This document shows, in pieces, positions 16,653 through 25,260 of a stretch of 64,000 nucleotides of DNA. The translations under genes and the position numbers were made by a program. The notes beneath the pieces were generated by a model. It made no database searches. It was given only the letters and a program-made list of their open reading frames with translations, and was not told where the DNA came from. The DNA lies in the NCBI GenBank assembly GCA_902486425.1, contig CABTOK010000008.1, positions 1 through 64,000 on the forward strand. The letters run 5' to 3'. How positions within the stretch are numbered: position 1 is the first letter of the stretch; each line of letters opens with the position of its first letter. This DNA comes from UBA11475 sp902486425 (lineage in GTDB: Bacteria > Bacillota > Clostridia > Christensenellales > Borkfalkiaceae).

Positions 16653-17363
16653 CTATTTTCTCGAAACTCTCGCTTCTACCATAAACGATTTGCCGTCTTT
16701 AAGGTATTTGAACAAGTTTGAGTATGCGTATTCGTCGGTTTCGTCGGACGAGTCCGCTTTGTTCTCGAGTCTGAAAGTTACCGTAAAGGTAATTTCTTCC
16801 GCCGAGTCGCCTGTAAGAGCTGTTAAGTTATTGGTATCGAATACCGCCTTTAAGCAATAATCGCCGCCGGCGGTACCCTTTGCGCACCTGACGGTCGCGA
16901 TTTCGGTATTGCTTTGTGTGATTACGCAGTTTGCCGGGGGAATAGTTGCGGAAGCTTCATCTCCGTTCGTTATATTGGTAAAATAGATCGAGAACTGTAA
17001 AAGCATGCCCTGAGTCGCTTCCAGAAAGTCGCTCGCGGTTTTGGCGTTAAGCTTCACTTCAAACGAAACGTCGCCGGTCGCCGTAAGGTTGCCGTTGCCG
17101 TCGGTAAAGCCGGTGTCGTAATAATCGAAGCCTTTGGGATCCCTTAACGTAAGGTAATTCTGACTGTCGGTTACGGTATACACCTCGAACGGAGCGGCGT
17201 TTACGGTTGCTTGTATAGAGGGATTGACGATTATCCAGGACGAGAATCCTACGCAAACTACCGCAAGTACGGATAAAACGGCGCACGAAAAAATAAGCTT
17301 CTTTGTCGTCATGGCAAAGGAACCGAAGAACTTATTAAGTTTTTGCGTAATAAATTTTTTCAT
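16653..17363 (-). CDS. SipW-cognate secreted protein (236 residues)
   Basis: The N-terminus is basic, followed by a hydrophobic segment (about 22-38) and the motif GFSSWIIVNPS (39-49), the SipW-cognate signature. The mature part is beta-rich and acidic with no recognised enzyme motif. One stretch, SFEVKLNAKTASDFLEATQGMLLQFSIYFTN, resembles the strands of TasA/camelysin-like subunits. Its C-terminus differs from those of the two plus-strand paralogues. GGAAAA lies about 8 bases before the ATG. It is predicted to be the first gene of a minus-strand unit with the giant protein, driven by the promoter at 17728-17756 through an untranslated leader of about 355 bases. Confidence 0.8.
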   Translation of the reverse strand: MKKFITQKLNKFFGSFAMTTKKLIFSCAVLSVLAVVCVGFSSWIIVNPSIQATVNAAPFEVYTVTDSQNYLTLRDPKGFDYYDTGFTDGNGNLTATGDVSFEVKLNAKTASDFLEATQGMLLQFSIYFTNITNGDEASATIPPANCVITQSNTEIATVRCAKGTAGGDYCLKAVFDTNNLTALTGDSAEEITFTVTFRLENKADSSDETDEYAYSNLFKYLKDGKSFMVEARVSRK

Positions 17364-17727
17364 TTCAGTTTTTCCGTTTTTATGTCTGATAGTCGTAGTG
17401 GCGGCAGAGCGGTTTGATAAAAGCTGTTGTGCGCGGGCGGGGTATATCGCTTTTTTATACCGTCCGTAAGCATTTCCCGTACGTCTTTATAATAATGATA
17501 TTTTATTCATAAACCGAATATTATGGTTATATGTATATTCCCGAAAAAGCGGACAATTCGCAATAGGATTATCACGGTTTCTTTATTGCGGGAAAATTTT
17601 TTGCGTTTATATGAAAGATAAAACGGACAAAAAGGCTTATAACGTTACCGTTTTTCCTGTGTTTTCATATAGTTCTCTTAAATATTAAATAATAAAGAAC
17701 ATATAAAAGAATATTTATATTATATTT
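17364..17727 (-). other. long leader of the minus-strand SipW-cognate genes
   Basis: No gene seen. On the minus strand it contains a hairpin pairing CGG-CGGTATA with TATACC-CGCCCG (17431-17463). The remainder is A+T-rich without recognised elements. Confidence 0.4.
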
Positions 17728-17756
17728 ATTATATTTTTTTTACTATGATGTGTCAA
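17728..17756 (-). promoter_or_regulatory. consensus promoter, minus strand
   Basis: On the minus strand: TTGACA (17756-17751), exactly 17 bases, TATAAT (17733-17728). Confidence 0.8.
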
Positions 17757-17839
17757 ATAAAAAAACGACAAAATATAAAAATAATCGGTCAAAATTCGTC
17801 ACAAAACAAAAAAATTTTCAAAAAAGCTCAATTTTTTGC

Positions 17840-17847
17840 GGGGGGGG
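17840..17847. repeat. run of eight G
   Basis: An isolated G8 tract in an A+T-rich intergenic region, 8 bases upstream of the -35 box at 17856. Homopolymeric G tracts at such positions often change length by slippage. Confidence 0.7.
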
Positions 17848-17855
17848 TAAAATGC

Positions 17856-17883
17856 TTGACTAATGGATTTTTTTCGTTATAAT
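17856..17883 (+). promoter_or_regulatory. promoter of the TasA-like gene
   Basis: TTGACT (17856-17861), 16-bp spacer, TATAAT (17878-17883). It is divergent from the minus-strand promoter 100 bases away. Confidence 0.75.
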
Positions 17884-17999
17884 ATGTTACTATAAGCTTT
17901 TATGTCAAAAAGTCGTTTCCGTATTTTAAAGCTTTTTATATAAAAAGCGGCGGCTTGCGGACGGCGATAAAAAATAAAAAAGATTAAAGAGGTAAAAAA

Positions 18000-18755
18000 A
18001 TGAAAAAGAAACTTACCATCACGATCGCAAGTATTCTTTCGGTCATCGTCATCATCGGCGTTGGCTTCGCGGCATGGGTTATCACTAACCCGAATGCTGA
18101 AGATACGGCAGACGGCTCGATTTCCGTTGAAACCGTAACCGACAAATCGTACACGCTTACGGCGGAAATTGCAGAAAACGATAAGACGATTGTTTTCGGT
18201 AAACCGGCAAATGCAACAACCGAAGGCAAATGGTTTACTTTTGACAGCTCGACGGAAGAAGAAAAGTTAGAAGCAACCTTAACGCTTACGCTTAACTATA
18301 AATATTGGTCTGTTATCCCCGAAAATCTTAAGCTTAAGATCGAAGCGGGAACGGTTTCGGGAAAGTCGTTCGTAAAAGATGAAACTAAAAAATTTGAAAA
18401 TCTTGTAGATACCATTCTTAAAAATCCTACTATTTCTTATGACGAGAAAACAACTAATACGCCCGTCACTGTTACAATGAACGGTGCCGAAGTGGAAATC
18501 CCGAGAACGGCTTTCGGTTCTGTTGATACAACGGATTCGGATACCGCAAAAACAGCCACCGCAACTATTAAAATAACATTCGGTTGGGGAACGGCGTTTG
18601 GTAGCGAAAAACCTGAAAATCCTTATAACTATTACAATAAACAGGATTATTCCGCAACACTTGCGCAGAATGCAAATGATAATCTTAAAAAACTTTATGA
18701 TTCTCTTACCGGCGTTAGCTACAAAGTAACCGTTACGGGAACGACGGTGGCGTAA
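18000..18755 (+). CDS. TasA-like SipW-cognate secreted protein 1
   Basis: 251 residues. The signal region MKKKLTITIASILSVIVIIG leads into VGFAAWVITNP (21-31), the SipW-cognate signature. The mature protein is a Thr/Lys-rich beta protein with a C-terminal motif ITFGWGTAF-x3-KPENPYNYYN (about 192-215). The next gene has the same motif as FKWGALF-x2-ENPSLYLDN, so the two are paralogous. TasA/camelysin proteins are exported by SipW and polymerise into matrix fibres in Bacillus; the same role here is inferred from signal type and neighbourhood. AGAGG lies 8 bases before the ATG. Confidence 0.85.
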   Translation: MKKKLTITIASILSVIVIIGVGFAAWVITNPNAEDTADGSISVETVTDKSYTLTAEIAENDKTIVFGKPANATTEGKWFTFDSSTEEEKLEATLTLTLNYKYWSVIPENLKLKIEAGTVSGKSFVKDETKKFENLVDTILKNPTISYDEKTTNTPVTVTMNGAEVEIPRTAFGSVDTTDSDTAKTATATIKITFGWGTAFGSEKPENPYNYYNKQDYSATLAQNANDNLKKLYDSLTGVSYKVTVTGTTVA

Positions 18756-19072
18756 AATAAGGCGGAAATATTTTATACATAACGGTAAACAACCGCCGCT
18801 ATGTCGCATAAAATAAAAAAGCGGTATATTTTTATTCTGCGGTTTACAAATGTAATACGGCATGGCTTAGATGATACAGGTTCGGCTAAAGTTCACCAAA
18901 GTTGCCGCAAAAAAATGCGGCGATAATGCCGGAAACGACAAAAATAGCCGCAGTATGTAAAAAATTGTTGATTTTTGTCATAAGCCGTGCTAAAATATAG
19001 CTGAAATAAAAAGATACTATAAATCAGGCTAAAATACAAAAAACCATAAAAATAATTTTAAGGAGAAATAAA
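18756..19072. other. intergenic between the two TasA-like genes
   Basis: A hairpin GCCGCA/TGCGGC with an A-rich loop lies at 18904-18921 and lacks a T-run. The promoter at 18968 follows. No gene seen. Confidence 0.45.
18968..18996 (+). promoter_or_regulatory. promoter of TasA-like gene 2
   Basis: TTGATT (18968-18973), 17-bp spacer, TAAAAT (18991-18996). The second TasA-like gene can therefore be transcribed on its own. Confidence 0.6.
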
Positions 19073-19909
19073 ATGAAAAAGACTACAAGAAAATCGTTTT
19101 CACGCAAAGCGATAATCATTATAGCAAGCGTATTTTTGGTTATTTCGTTAACCGCAACCGGTTTCGCGGCATGGTTAATCAGTAACGACGCAAAAGCTGA
19201 AAAACCCGGAAACGTGACCATTTCAAATATTTCAGATCAAATTCTTGAAGTCACGATTGATACCGCAACGCCCGAAAAGATTAACTTCGGACCGGCAAAA
19301 GGCGATACTACGGGAAATATTCAGTATGTTCCGACTGATGCCGAAGATGTTGAAAGCTTAAAAGTGACCGTTAAAGGAACTGTCAAGAATTTTGATACGA
19401 TGAAAGAAATGGAAGTATCCATAAAAGTTCCCGACAGTGTTATCAAAGCCGCCGGATATAAACTTAACGAAGACGGCAATACCTACTCGGAAGACGCAAA
19501 CTTACCGAAGTATATCGAGTTGCCCGCAGGCGCACAGGATTCGAAAGGAAACTACATTGTTTCCGGTTCTAAAGTTGTTTATACCAAAGAATCCAAAATC
19601 GGAGAAAAGCCTGTATTTACTGTAAGTGCTACTGAAGCTACGTTTGAATTTGTTATCGAATTTAAATGGGGTGCCTTGTTTGAAAACGAAAATCCGAGTT
19701 TATATCTTGACAATCAGGTTTCCGGAAAAACTATAGATGAAGCGGAATTAGCAAAGTTGCTTGCTATTGCTAACGAAGGAAAAACAGGAAATCAGTATGT
19801 TAAATTAGAGGCAGAAGCAAAAAGGGATATTCTTCAGGCAATGAAAACCTTGCTTGAAACCGGTGATAAAGCTTATACTATCTTTGTAAATGCCGCTGCA
19901 AACAAATAA
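19073..19909 (+). CDS. TasA-like SipW-cognate secreted protein 2
   Basis: 278 residues. The basic start KKTTRKSFSRK is followed by a hydrophobic core and TATGFAAWLISND (27-39), the SipW-cognate signature. The mature part is beta-rich and shares with the preceding gene the opening strand pattern (NVTISNIS versus SISVETVT) and the FEFVIEFKWGALF...NPSLYLDN block (about 195-225). It is slightly longer, with an added helical stretch near the C-terminus (EAELAKLLAIANEGKTG and EAKRDILQAMKTLL). AAGGAG lies 8 bases before the ATG. A terminator-like hairpin separates it from the signal peptidase gene. Confidence 0.85.
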   Translation: MKKTTRKSFSRKAIIIIASVFLVISLTATGFAAWLISNDAKAEKPGNVTISNISDQILEVTIDTATPEKINFGPAKGDTTGNIQYVPTDAEDVESLKVTVKGTVKNFDTMKEMEVSIKVPDSVIKAAGYKLNEDGNTYSEDANLPKYIELPAGAQDSKGNYIVSGSKVVYTKESKIGEKPVFTVSATEATFEFVIEFKWGALFENENPSLYLDNQVSGKTIDEAELAKLLAIANEGKTGNQYVKLEAEAKRDILQAMKTLLETGDKAYTIFVNAAANK

Positions 19910-19989
19910 TTAAATACAAGAGCAAGGGAAAGGCGAAAGCTGCGGATTTAACAGCAAGTTCGAGCCTTACTTTCTGCCGAAACAAAAAT

Positions 19990-20035
19990 AAAAAGTCCTT
20001 TTGTCCGGGCTAAAAGCTCGGGCAAGGGACTTTTT
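19990..20035 (+). terminator. terminator or attenuator before the SipW operon
   Basis: AAAAAGTCC (19990-19998) pairs with GGACTTTTT (20027-20035), with an inner G+C-rich part. It ends only 20 bases before the signal peptidase ATG, and I see no promoter in between. Read-through would therefore set operon expression below that of the substrates. Confidence 0.75.
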
Positions 20036-20055
20036 GAAAAATACGGGAAATAATC

Positions 20056-21117
20056 ATGTCATCGCTCGATATTATTGCGCTTATCGTTACTATACTTGCG
20101 GTCGCAAGCTTTTCGGTCGTGTTTACTCTTTTATTCGGAACGTACGCAAAAAGCGTAATTCAGGGATATAAGGACGGTAAAAACGACGCCGAGCTTATAA
20201 CCGAATTCGTAAAGGACAAGCAAAAAGAAAAAGCCGCAAAAAGAAAACGGCGCGAAGTCGTAAAACGGGTAATAAGTTCCGTTCTTACGGCATTCGTATG
20301 CGTTTTTTTCATACTCGCTCTGGTCAATAAAATAAGCGGAAACGCCACCGTTGTCGGCAACAAAACTCTTATGGTCGTCGCAAGCGGTTCCATGAGCGAA
20401 AAGAACGCTAAATATAAAGACTATCTGAGCGGACACGACGATCAGTTCCCGACGTACAGCATAATCGTTTTAGAAAAAGTAGACAGTCCCGAAGACCTTA
20501 AAAGGTACGACGTAATAGCTTACGTAAACGACAAGGGCGTGAATATTATTCATCGTATCGTAAACGTCAACAGCGACGGAACGTATACCACGCGCGGCGA
20601 CGCCAATGCCGAAAGCGACAGCGACCATCCGCCGTTCGACAGAGTTATAGGAAAATATACGGGTAAATATCTGCCTACGATAGGCGTGTTTATACTGTTC
20701 TTCCAGTCGTACTCCGGTATAGCGACTATCTTAGCCGTTATTTATTGTATGATAATGATGGATAACCGCGCTAAGGCAATGAACGACGCTCGCGAAGAAC
20801 GCATGACCGCTCTGTCTGCCGCTCTGAGTCTCGACAAAGTCGAAAATACCGATAATCTGACTGTTGAATTTATCGAAAAATTATATCTCGACAAGTTTAT
20901 TTATACAATCGATCCGAGCGGTATGGTTACCGAAGAAGTTCGCGAAGAAATATTGAAGGATAATCCGGAGCCCGACGGCTATAACGATATAAACGACTTT
21001 ACGAAAGAAAAAGATACGGACGGCGAAAAGACCGATGAAAATTTTCCGGCGGAACCCGTTATAAAGGAAACTGCCGGAAACGGATCGGAAAACTTTGAAA
21101 ATAAAGGGGGAAACTAA
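20056..21117 (+). CDS. sipW: SipW-type (ER-type) signal peptidase with long tail
   Basis: 353 residues, much longer than Bacillus SipW (about 190). Membrane segments lie at about 6-28, 71-91 and 206-236. The catalytic Ser is S112 in ASGSM. The usual bacterial lysine is replaced by H166 in NIIHRI, the hallmark of ER/SipW-type enzymes. D182 in RGDAN completes the acid position. The basic loop 36-70 (KDKQKEKAAKRKRREVVK) and an acidic 110-residue C-terminal tail are both predicted cytoplasmic and are not part of the normal enzyme. GGGAAA precedes the ATG. Its substrates should be the four neighbouring GxxxW signal proteins. The tail may dock partners such as the AAA+ protein encoded next; that is inference. 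Confidence 0.9.
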   Translation: MSSLDIIALIVTILAVASFSVVFTLLFGTYAKSVIQGYKDGKNDAELITEFVKDKQKEKAAKRKRREVVKRVISSVLTAFVCVFFILALVNKISGNATVVGNKTLMVVASGSMSEKNAKYKDYLSGHDDQFPTYSIIVLEKVDSPEDLKRYDVIAYVNDKGVNIIHRIVNVNSDGTYTTRGDANAESDSDHPPFDRVIGKYTGKYLPTIGVFILFFQSYSGIATILAVIYCMIMMDNRAKAMNDAREERMTALSAALSLDKVENTDNLTVEFIEKLYLDKFIYTIDPSGMVTEEVREEILKDNPEPDGYNDINDFTKEKDTDGEKTDENFPAEPVIKETAGNGSENFENKGGN

Positions 21118-21195
21118 AAACTAAGGCGTGCGGATAACTTTCCGCGGCGATATGCGGGCAAATGCCTGCGTAAAAAATAAAAGTTGGTAAAATTT

Positions 21196-23022
21196 ATGAT
21201 AAAAACGCTTTTTACAAGAAAAAACTTTATTGCGATAGCTCTTTCGGTTATGTATTCCGTACTGCTCGTGTTCGTTTGCGCGTGCATCGACGGTGCGCAT
21301 AACTTCTTCCCGAAAAAGAATACGGTAAATATTCTTGCGCAGGGGATGAATTTCGAAGAGATTTCGGGCGGTACGGCGGGGTTCGTTATTGTAATGTTAT
21401 TCGCTGTGTTTTTTACGCTCGCGGCGCTTGCGATCTGCTTTGAAAGACAGTTCGCGATATTCAAAAAAGAATCGCCCGCAAGCGGAAAAATGTTTGCGAT
21501 ATACTTCGGTACGGCGGCGGTGGCGATAGCGGTTTCGCTCCTTCTCGGAATATTTATGCAGAGACCTTTTACCGGCGAAAATATCGGCAAGGCGATGAAG
21601 TATTTATGGCAGGTGATTTTGCTTACTACCGTTATTTATATAATGATGGCAGTCGTTATCGGCGCGCCGGTTATGCTTATAGTCAACTTCTTTTTCGTCG
21701 ATAAACCTTTCAGATTTTTCTCTAATGAAGACGAACCCGTTTTCGACGACGATAACGTAAGTCTCGACGTTACGGGCAGTTTCGACGGGCAGACCACTAC
21801 AAACCGGATAGGTTCTGACGTTGCGGCGACAAGTGCGCTTCCTGCGGCTTCTTCGGATGGCTTCGATGGGGCTTCTTCGCCCACGGGCGGCAAAACCGTG
21901 GCGGAAGATTCCGGAATGAAGGACAGGGAAGAAGTATTCCCGTCGCTTACCGGCATAGACGAAACTTACGAAGGCTTCGAACTGCCGCTCGGCAAATCCG
22001 ACGAGCTTTCGCTTAAAGTGCTTGCCGATAAATTCAGGCTGTATCTTGCAAAAGTCCACGGACTTTATTTCGAGATAGATACGATAAGATTTTTTATAAG
22101 CGGCTTTGCTGCGAGCCATTTCGAGATACTCGAAGGTCTTTCCGGTACGGGTAAATCGTCGCTACCCAGATATTTTGCCGAATTTATCGGGGCGAAGGTC
22201 TTGTTTATGCCCGTTCAGGCGACGTGGAGAGACAAAACAAGCATTTTAGGGTTCTACAACGAATTTTCGAAAACTTATACCGAAACGGAATTTTTATCGT
22301 CCGTTTACGAAGCGAATTACGCGCCCGACACTCTTAACTTCTACGTTCTCGACGAAATGAATATTTCGAGAGTGGAATATTACTTTGCGGATCTTTTGTC
22401 CGTTCTCGAGTATCCCGTTCCCGATTGGAAGATAAAAATTATGAGCGTTCCGCACGACTTTATTCCGCCGATGAAACTGACCGACGGATACTTGCAGGTT
22501 CCCGAAAACTGCTACTTTGTCGGCACGGCGAACAGAGACGACTCGACTTTCACCATAACCGACAAGGTTTACGACAGAGCCATAACTTTGGAATTTACGA
22601 AAAAGAACGATCCCTTCGAAGTAACGGAAGAAGCCGAGAAGATTAACCTTACCGCGAGCGGACTTAAAAACCTTTTCGCCGCGGCAGAGCTTGACGGCAA
22701 AAATTCCCTTAATAAATCGGACGTTGATAAGCTTGGCGAACTTTCGGACTTTATTTACGACAAGTTCGACATAGCTATCGGCAACCGTATACTCAATCAG
22801 ACCGAAAAGATAGTTCCCGTATTCATTGCGGCGGGCGGCACAAAAGAAGACGCGCTCGACTTTATGCTCTCGAAAAAGCTATTTTCAAAGATCGAAGGCA
22901 GATTCGAAGACTACGTTAAACCCGCTCTCGAAGAAACTTTAGACCTTATTTCGAAGCTTTACGGTAAGAACAAACTTTTCCGTTCCGAGAAGGTCATAAA
23001 CAAAATAATAAAAACGCTTTAA
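21196..23022 (+). CDS. membrane-anchored McrB-like AAA+ ATPase
   Basis: 608 residues from the ATG at 21196. A TTG four codons earlier is also in frame, but neither start has a good ribosome site. Four membrane helices lie at about 11-31, 62-82, 100-121 and 139-165, then a low-complexity acidic linker (about 176-270), then an AAA+ domain of the McrB branch. Visible motifs are Walker A GLSGTGKS (314-321), Walker B FYVLDEMN (382-389) followed by SRVEYYFADLLSVLE, the sensor block GTANRDDS (443-450) and DRAITLEF (460-467). GTANRDDS sits where McrB has its MNTAD GTP-recognition motif. McrB proteins are normally soluble motors of the McrBC restriction system. Membrane attachment and the secretion neighbourhood suggest a remodelling role at the envelope. 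Confidence 0.85.
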   Translation: MIKTLFTRKNFIAIALSVMYSVLLVFVCACIDGAHNFFPKKNTVNILAQGMNFEEISGGTAGFVIVMLFAVFFTLAALAICFERQFAIFKKESPASGKMFAIYFGTAAVAIAVSLLLGIFMQRPFTGENIGKAMKYLWQVILLTTVIYIMMAVVIGAPVMLIVNFFFVDKPFRFFSNEDEPVFDDDNVSLDVTGSFDGQTTTNRIGSDVAATSALPAASSDGFDGASSPTGGKTVAEDSGMKDREEVFPSLTGIDETYEGFELPLGKSDELSLKVLADKFRLYLAKVHGLYFEIDTIRFFISGFAASHFEILEGLSGTGKSSLPRYFAEFIGAKVLFMPVQATWRDKTSILGFYNEFSKTYTETEFLSSVYEANYAPDTLNFYVLDEMNISRVEYYFADLLSVLEYPVPDWKIKIMSVPHDFIPPMKLTDGYLQVPENCYFVGTANRDDSTFTITDKVYDRAITLEFTKKNDPFEVTEEAEKINLTASGLKNLFAAAELDGKNSLNKSDVDKLGELSDFIYDKFDIAIGNRILNQTEKIVPVFIAAGGTKEDALDFMLSKKLFSKIEGRFEDYVKPALEETLDLISKLYGKNKLFRSEKVINKIIKTL

Positions 23023-23129
23023 CAGATAGACCGTCCGCCGCGGATAGGCTTCGCCGATACAGGTACTGCGGTAGTTGTACGAAGAGACCAATCCGTTATA
23101 CGGGCGGCGGAAATATAAAATAAAATCTT

Positions 23130-24410
23130 ATGATATTAGATAAGCAGCAAGAGTTTAAAAGTAACGCCGCCGGAGCGGAAGAATTTATTTCTTCATACGG
23201 CGGACTTTCGGGCGCGTACCCGCATATAGCGGATGCGGGCGACTTTTCGCTACAAAAAATATCGTACGACGAAGACGAACGGTATCTTAAAAAAATACTT
23301 TCGACCTTGCAGGTAATATCTTCAATTGCGGCGAAACCGCACGTTTCGACAAAGAGAGAAGAGATTTTTATCCGCATAGAACAGGCGGGACAGATTACTC
23401 CGGACGAGTTTTCGCGCGTGTGCAGGGATACGAGCTTGTGGAAGCGCAGGGGAGTAAGAATGATTCCCGAAGAGATTTATTACTACCGTAGCGAAGACGA
23501 ATTCGCAATTTATGAAAACAGATTTATAGTCTTGCTCGTGAATCTTCTTGCCGAAGAGATTGTCGAAACGCGTAACGTCTATTCCGAAAGGCTGCCCAAA
23601 CTTAACGAAACGGGCGATATATTAAATGTAGACGACATAAATTCGGGACGAACCGGCACCGCGCTCGAGAGCCTTAAAGATATCGAAAAGAGAATAGGCT
23701 ATATAAAAAACACCGATTTTTATAAAATCGTTTCAAAAGAAAAGCTGCCCGAAGGCAGAATTACGCCGACGAATATACTTCTTAAAGACTTAAAGTACCG
23801 CACTTGTTTCAAGTTTTATAACGGGTACTTAAAATATTCGCATGAAGGCGAATTTGCCGAAAACATGCTTTCCGTTACCGAAATTTACATTCTTAAGGCG
23901 TTAAAATCGCTCGGATACGACTTTAATAAAGTGAGCGAAGGCATTTATAAGGCTTGTAACGATAAATTTGCGCTTGAATTTAAGTTTATTAAATCCGGCG
24001 TCGTTATTTTGTCGGTGACGAGGGGCTGTTTTACGGCAAAGCATGCGCTTTTTACTTATAACGCGGATAAAGATTACGCCTTAAAAACGCTTGAAAATCT
24101 TAACGAAACCGACTTTATAAGCATAGAAACTGTCGGAATATGGTCGCTCAAAGACCTTATTACCGGCGAAACGCTTTCTAAAACCGATATGTCGGAAGAA
24201 GAATTTATAGGATTGTGGCTTTTATCAAAGACAAAGCTGATAAATTCGGACTCTTCGGCGTATAAAAAATATTGTCCCGTATGCGGCGGCGTCGTTTACG
24301 ATAAGGATAAAAAACTCGTCTGCGGAAAATGCGGATCGGAATACACGTACGGGTTTCATGATACCTGTACCGGCGAAATATGGCTGCTTAAGCTAAGGAG
24401 AGGCGTATGA
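23130..24410 (+). CDS. DUF2357-like partner of the AAA+ protein, with zinc ribbon
   Basis: 426 residues. The segment IPEEIYYYRSEDEFAIYENRF (112-132) matches the ENRF core of DUF2357, a domain of proteins paired with McrB-like ATPases. Here, too, the gene directly follows one. A helical middle (about 180-260) comes next, then a beta-rich region (about 270-330). A C-terminal zinc ribbon has C382, C385, C398 and C401 (CPVC...CGKC). I cannot identify the PD-(D/E)XK nuclease triad usual in McrC-like partners; KFALEFKF and VVILSVTRG are the only vague candidates. No strong ribosome site. Its stop overlaps the next ATG by 4 bases, indicating coupling to the ABC transporter genes. Confidence 0.7.
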   Translation: MILDKQQEFKSNAAGAEEFISSYGGLSGAYPHIADAGDFSLQKISYDEDERYLKKILSTLQVISSIAAKPHVSTKREEIFIRIEQAGQITPDEFSRVCRDTSLWKRRGVRMIPEEIYYYRSEDEFAIYENRFIVLLVNLLAEEIVETRNVYSERLPKLNETGDILNVDDINSGRTGTALESLKDIEKRIGYIKNTDFYKIVSKEKLPEGRITPTNILLKDLKYRTCFKFYNGYLKYSHEGEFAENMLSVTEIYILKALKSLGYDFNKVSEGIYKACNDKFALEFKFIKSGVVILSVTRGCFTAKHALFTYNADKDYALKTLENLNETDFISIETVGIWSLKDLITGETLSKTDMSEEEFIGLWLLSKTKLINSDSSAYKKYCPVCGGVVYDKDKKLVCGKCGSEYTYGFHDTCTGEIWLLKLRRGV

Positions 24411-25165
24411 CCGAAATACTTAAAACAAACGAATCCGCCGAAAGAGAACCTTCGATACTGATAGAAGATCTTTATAAGTCTTACGGCAATAAAGAAGTTC
24501 TTAAAGGGCTGAGTTTAAAAGTTTATCCGGGGGAACTTTTCGGGTTCATCGGCAAAAACGGTATAGGTAAGTCAACCACAATCGACTGCATGATCGGAGC
24601 GAAACAATTTAACGGCGGAAGAATCGTCGTTGGCGGCTGCGACATAGTAAAAGATCCGCTCGGCGCGAAAAGCAAATTCGGCTACGTCGCGAGCGAACCG
24701 TCCTGTTACGAAGTCATGACCGGCTACGATTATCTTGAATTCATAGCCGGCATATATCAAATTTCGGAAGGCGAATTTGTAAAGAATTATTCTTATCTTT
24801 TAGGCAGACTCAAATTCGACCTTAAAGAACTTAAAAACCGTATTTCGGACTACTCGCACGGTATGAAACAGAAGCTCTGTCTTGCGGCGAGCCTTTTGTT
24901 CAATCCGGAAATATGGGTACTCGACGAACCGACGGTAGGTCTAGACGTGATGACGGTCGAAGAACTCAAAAAGATGATGAGAGAGTATGCCGATCACGGC
25001 AAGACGGTTTTTATGACTTCGCACAATATCGAGCTCGTAAGCCGCTTATGCGACAGGGTAGCCGTAGTAAACGACGGCAAGGTTGCGGCTTTTTACGACT
25101 TGAACAAAGAGCCTAACAGAAGGCTTCAGCTCGGCAAACTGTTCGTAGAACTGTACGGGGAATAA
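24407..25165 (+). CDS. ABC transporter ATP-binding protein
   Basis: 252 residues, a single nucleotide-binding domain. Walker A GKNGIGKST is at 49-57, signature YSHGMKQ at 149-155, Walker B IWVLDEPT at 169-176 and the switch histidine H206 in TSHN. The Q-loop position reads VASEPSCY instead of the usual PQxP, a departure from the norm. It belongs to the ABC-2 (drug/antibiotic/YtrB-like) exporter type rather than to importers. The ATG overlaps the preceding stop (ATGA), so translation is coupled. The permease is encoded next. Together they may export a component of, or reorganise the membrane for, the surface system. Confidence 0.9.
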   Translation: MTEILKTNESAEREPSILIEDLYKSYGNKEVLKGLSLKVYPGELFGFIGKNGIGKSTTIDCMIGAKQFNGGRIVVGGCDIVKDPLGAKSKFGYVASEPSCYEVMTGYDYLEFIAGIYQISEGEFVKNYSYLLGRLKFDLKELKNRISDYSHGMKQKLCLAASLLFNPEIWVLDEPTVGLDVMTVEELKKMMREYADHGKTVFMTSHNIELVSRLCDRVAVVNDGKVAAFYDLNKEPNRRLQLGKLFVELYGE

Positions 25166-25260
25166 TTTTATATTAAAGTTCTGCAAATTACGGTAAAGTT
25201 TTGGCGATACATGTCGGATAAACTTACGCCAAAGGCAGCAAAGACGAAACGGAGAAGTTT

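Noticed and set aside
21196..24410. McrBC restriction system
   Set aside because: The ATPase is McrB-like, but it is membrane-anchored. No DNA-binding domain, methyltransferase or clear nuclease motif is present, and the neighbours are secretion genes.
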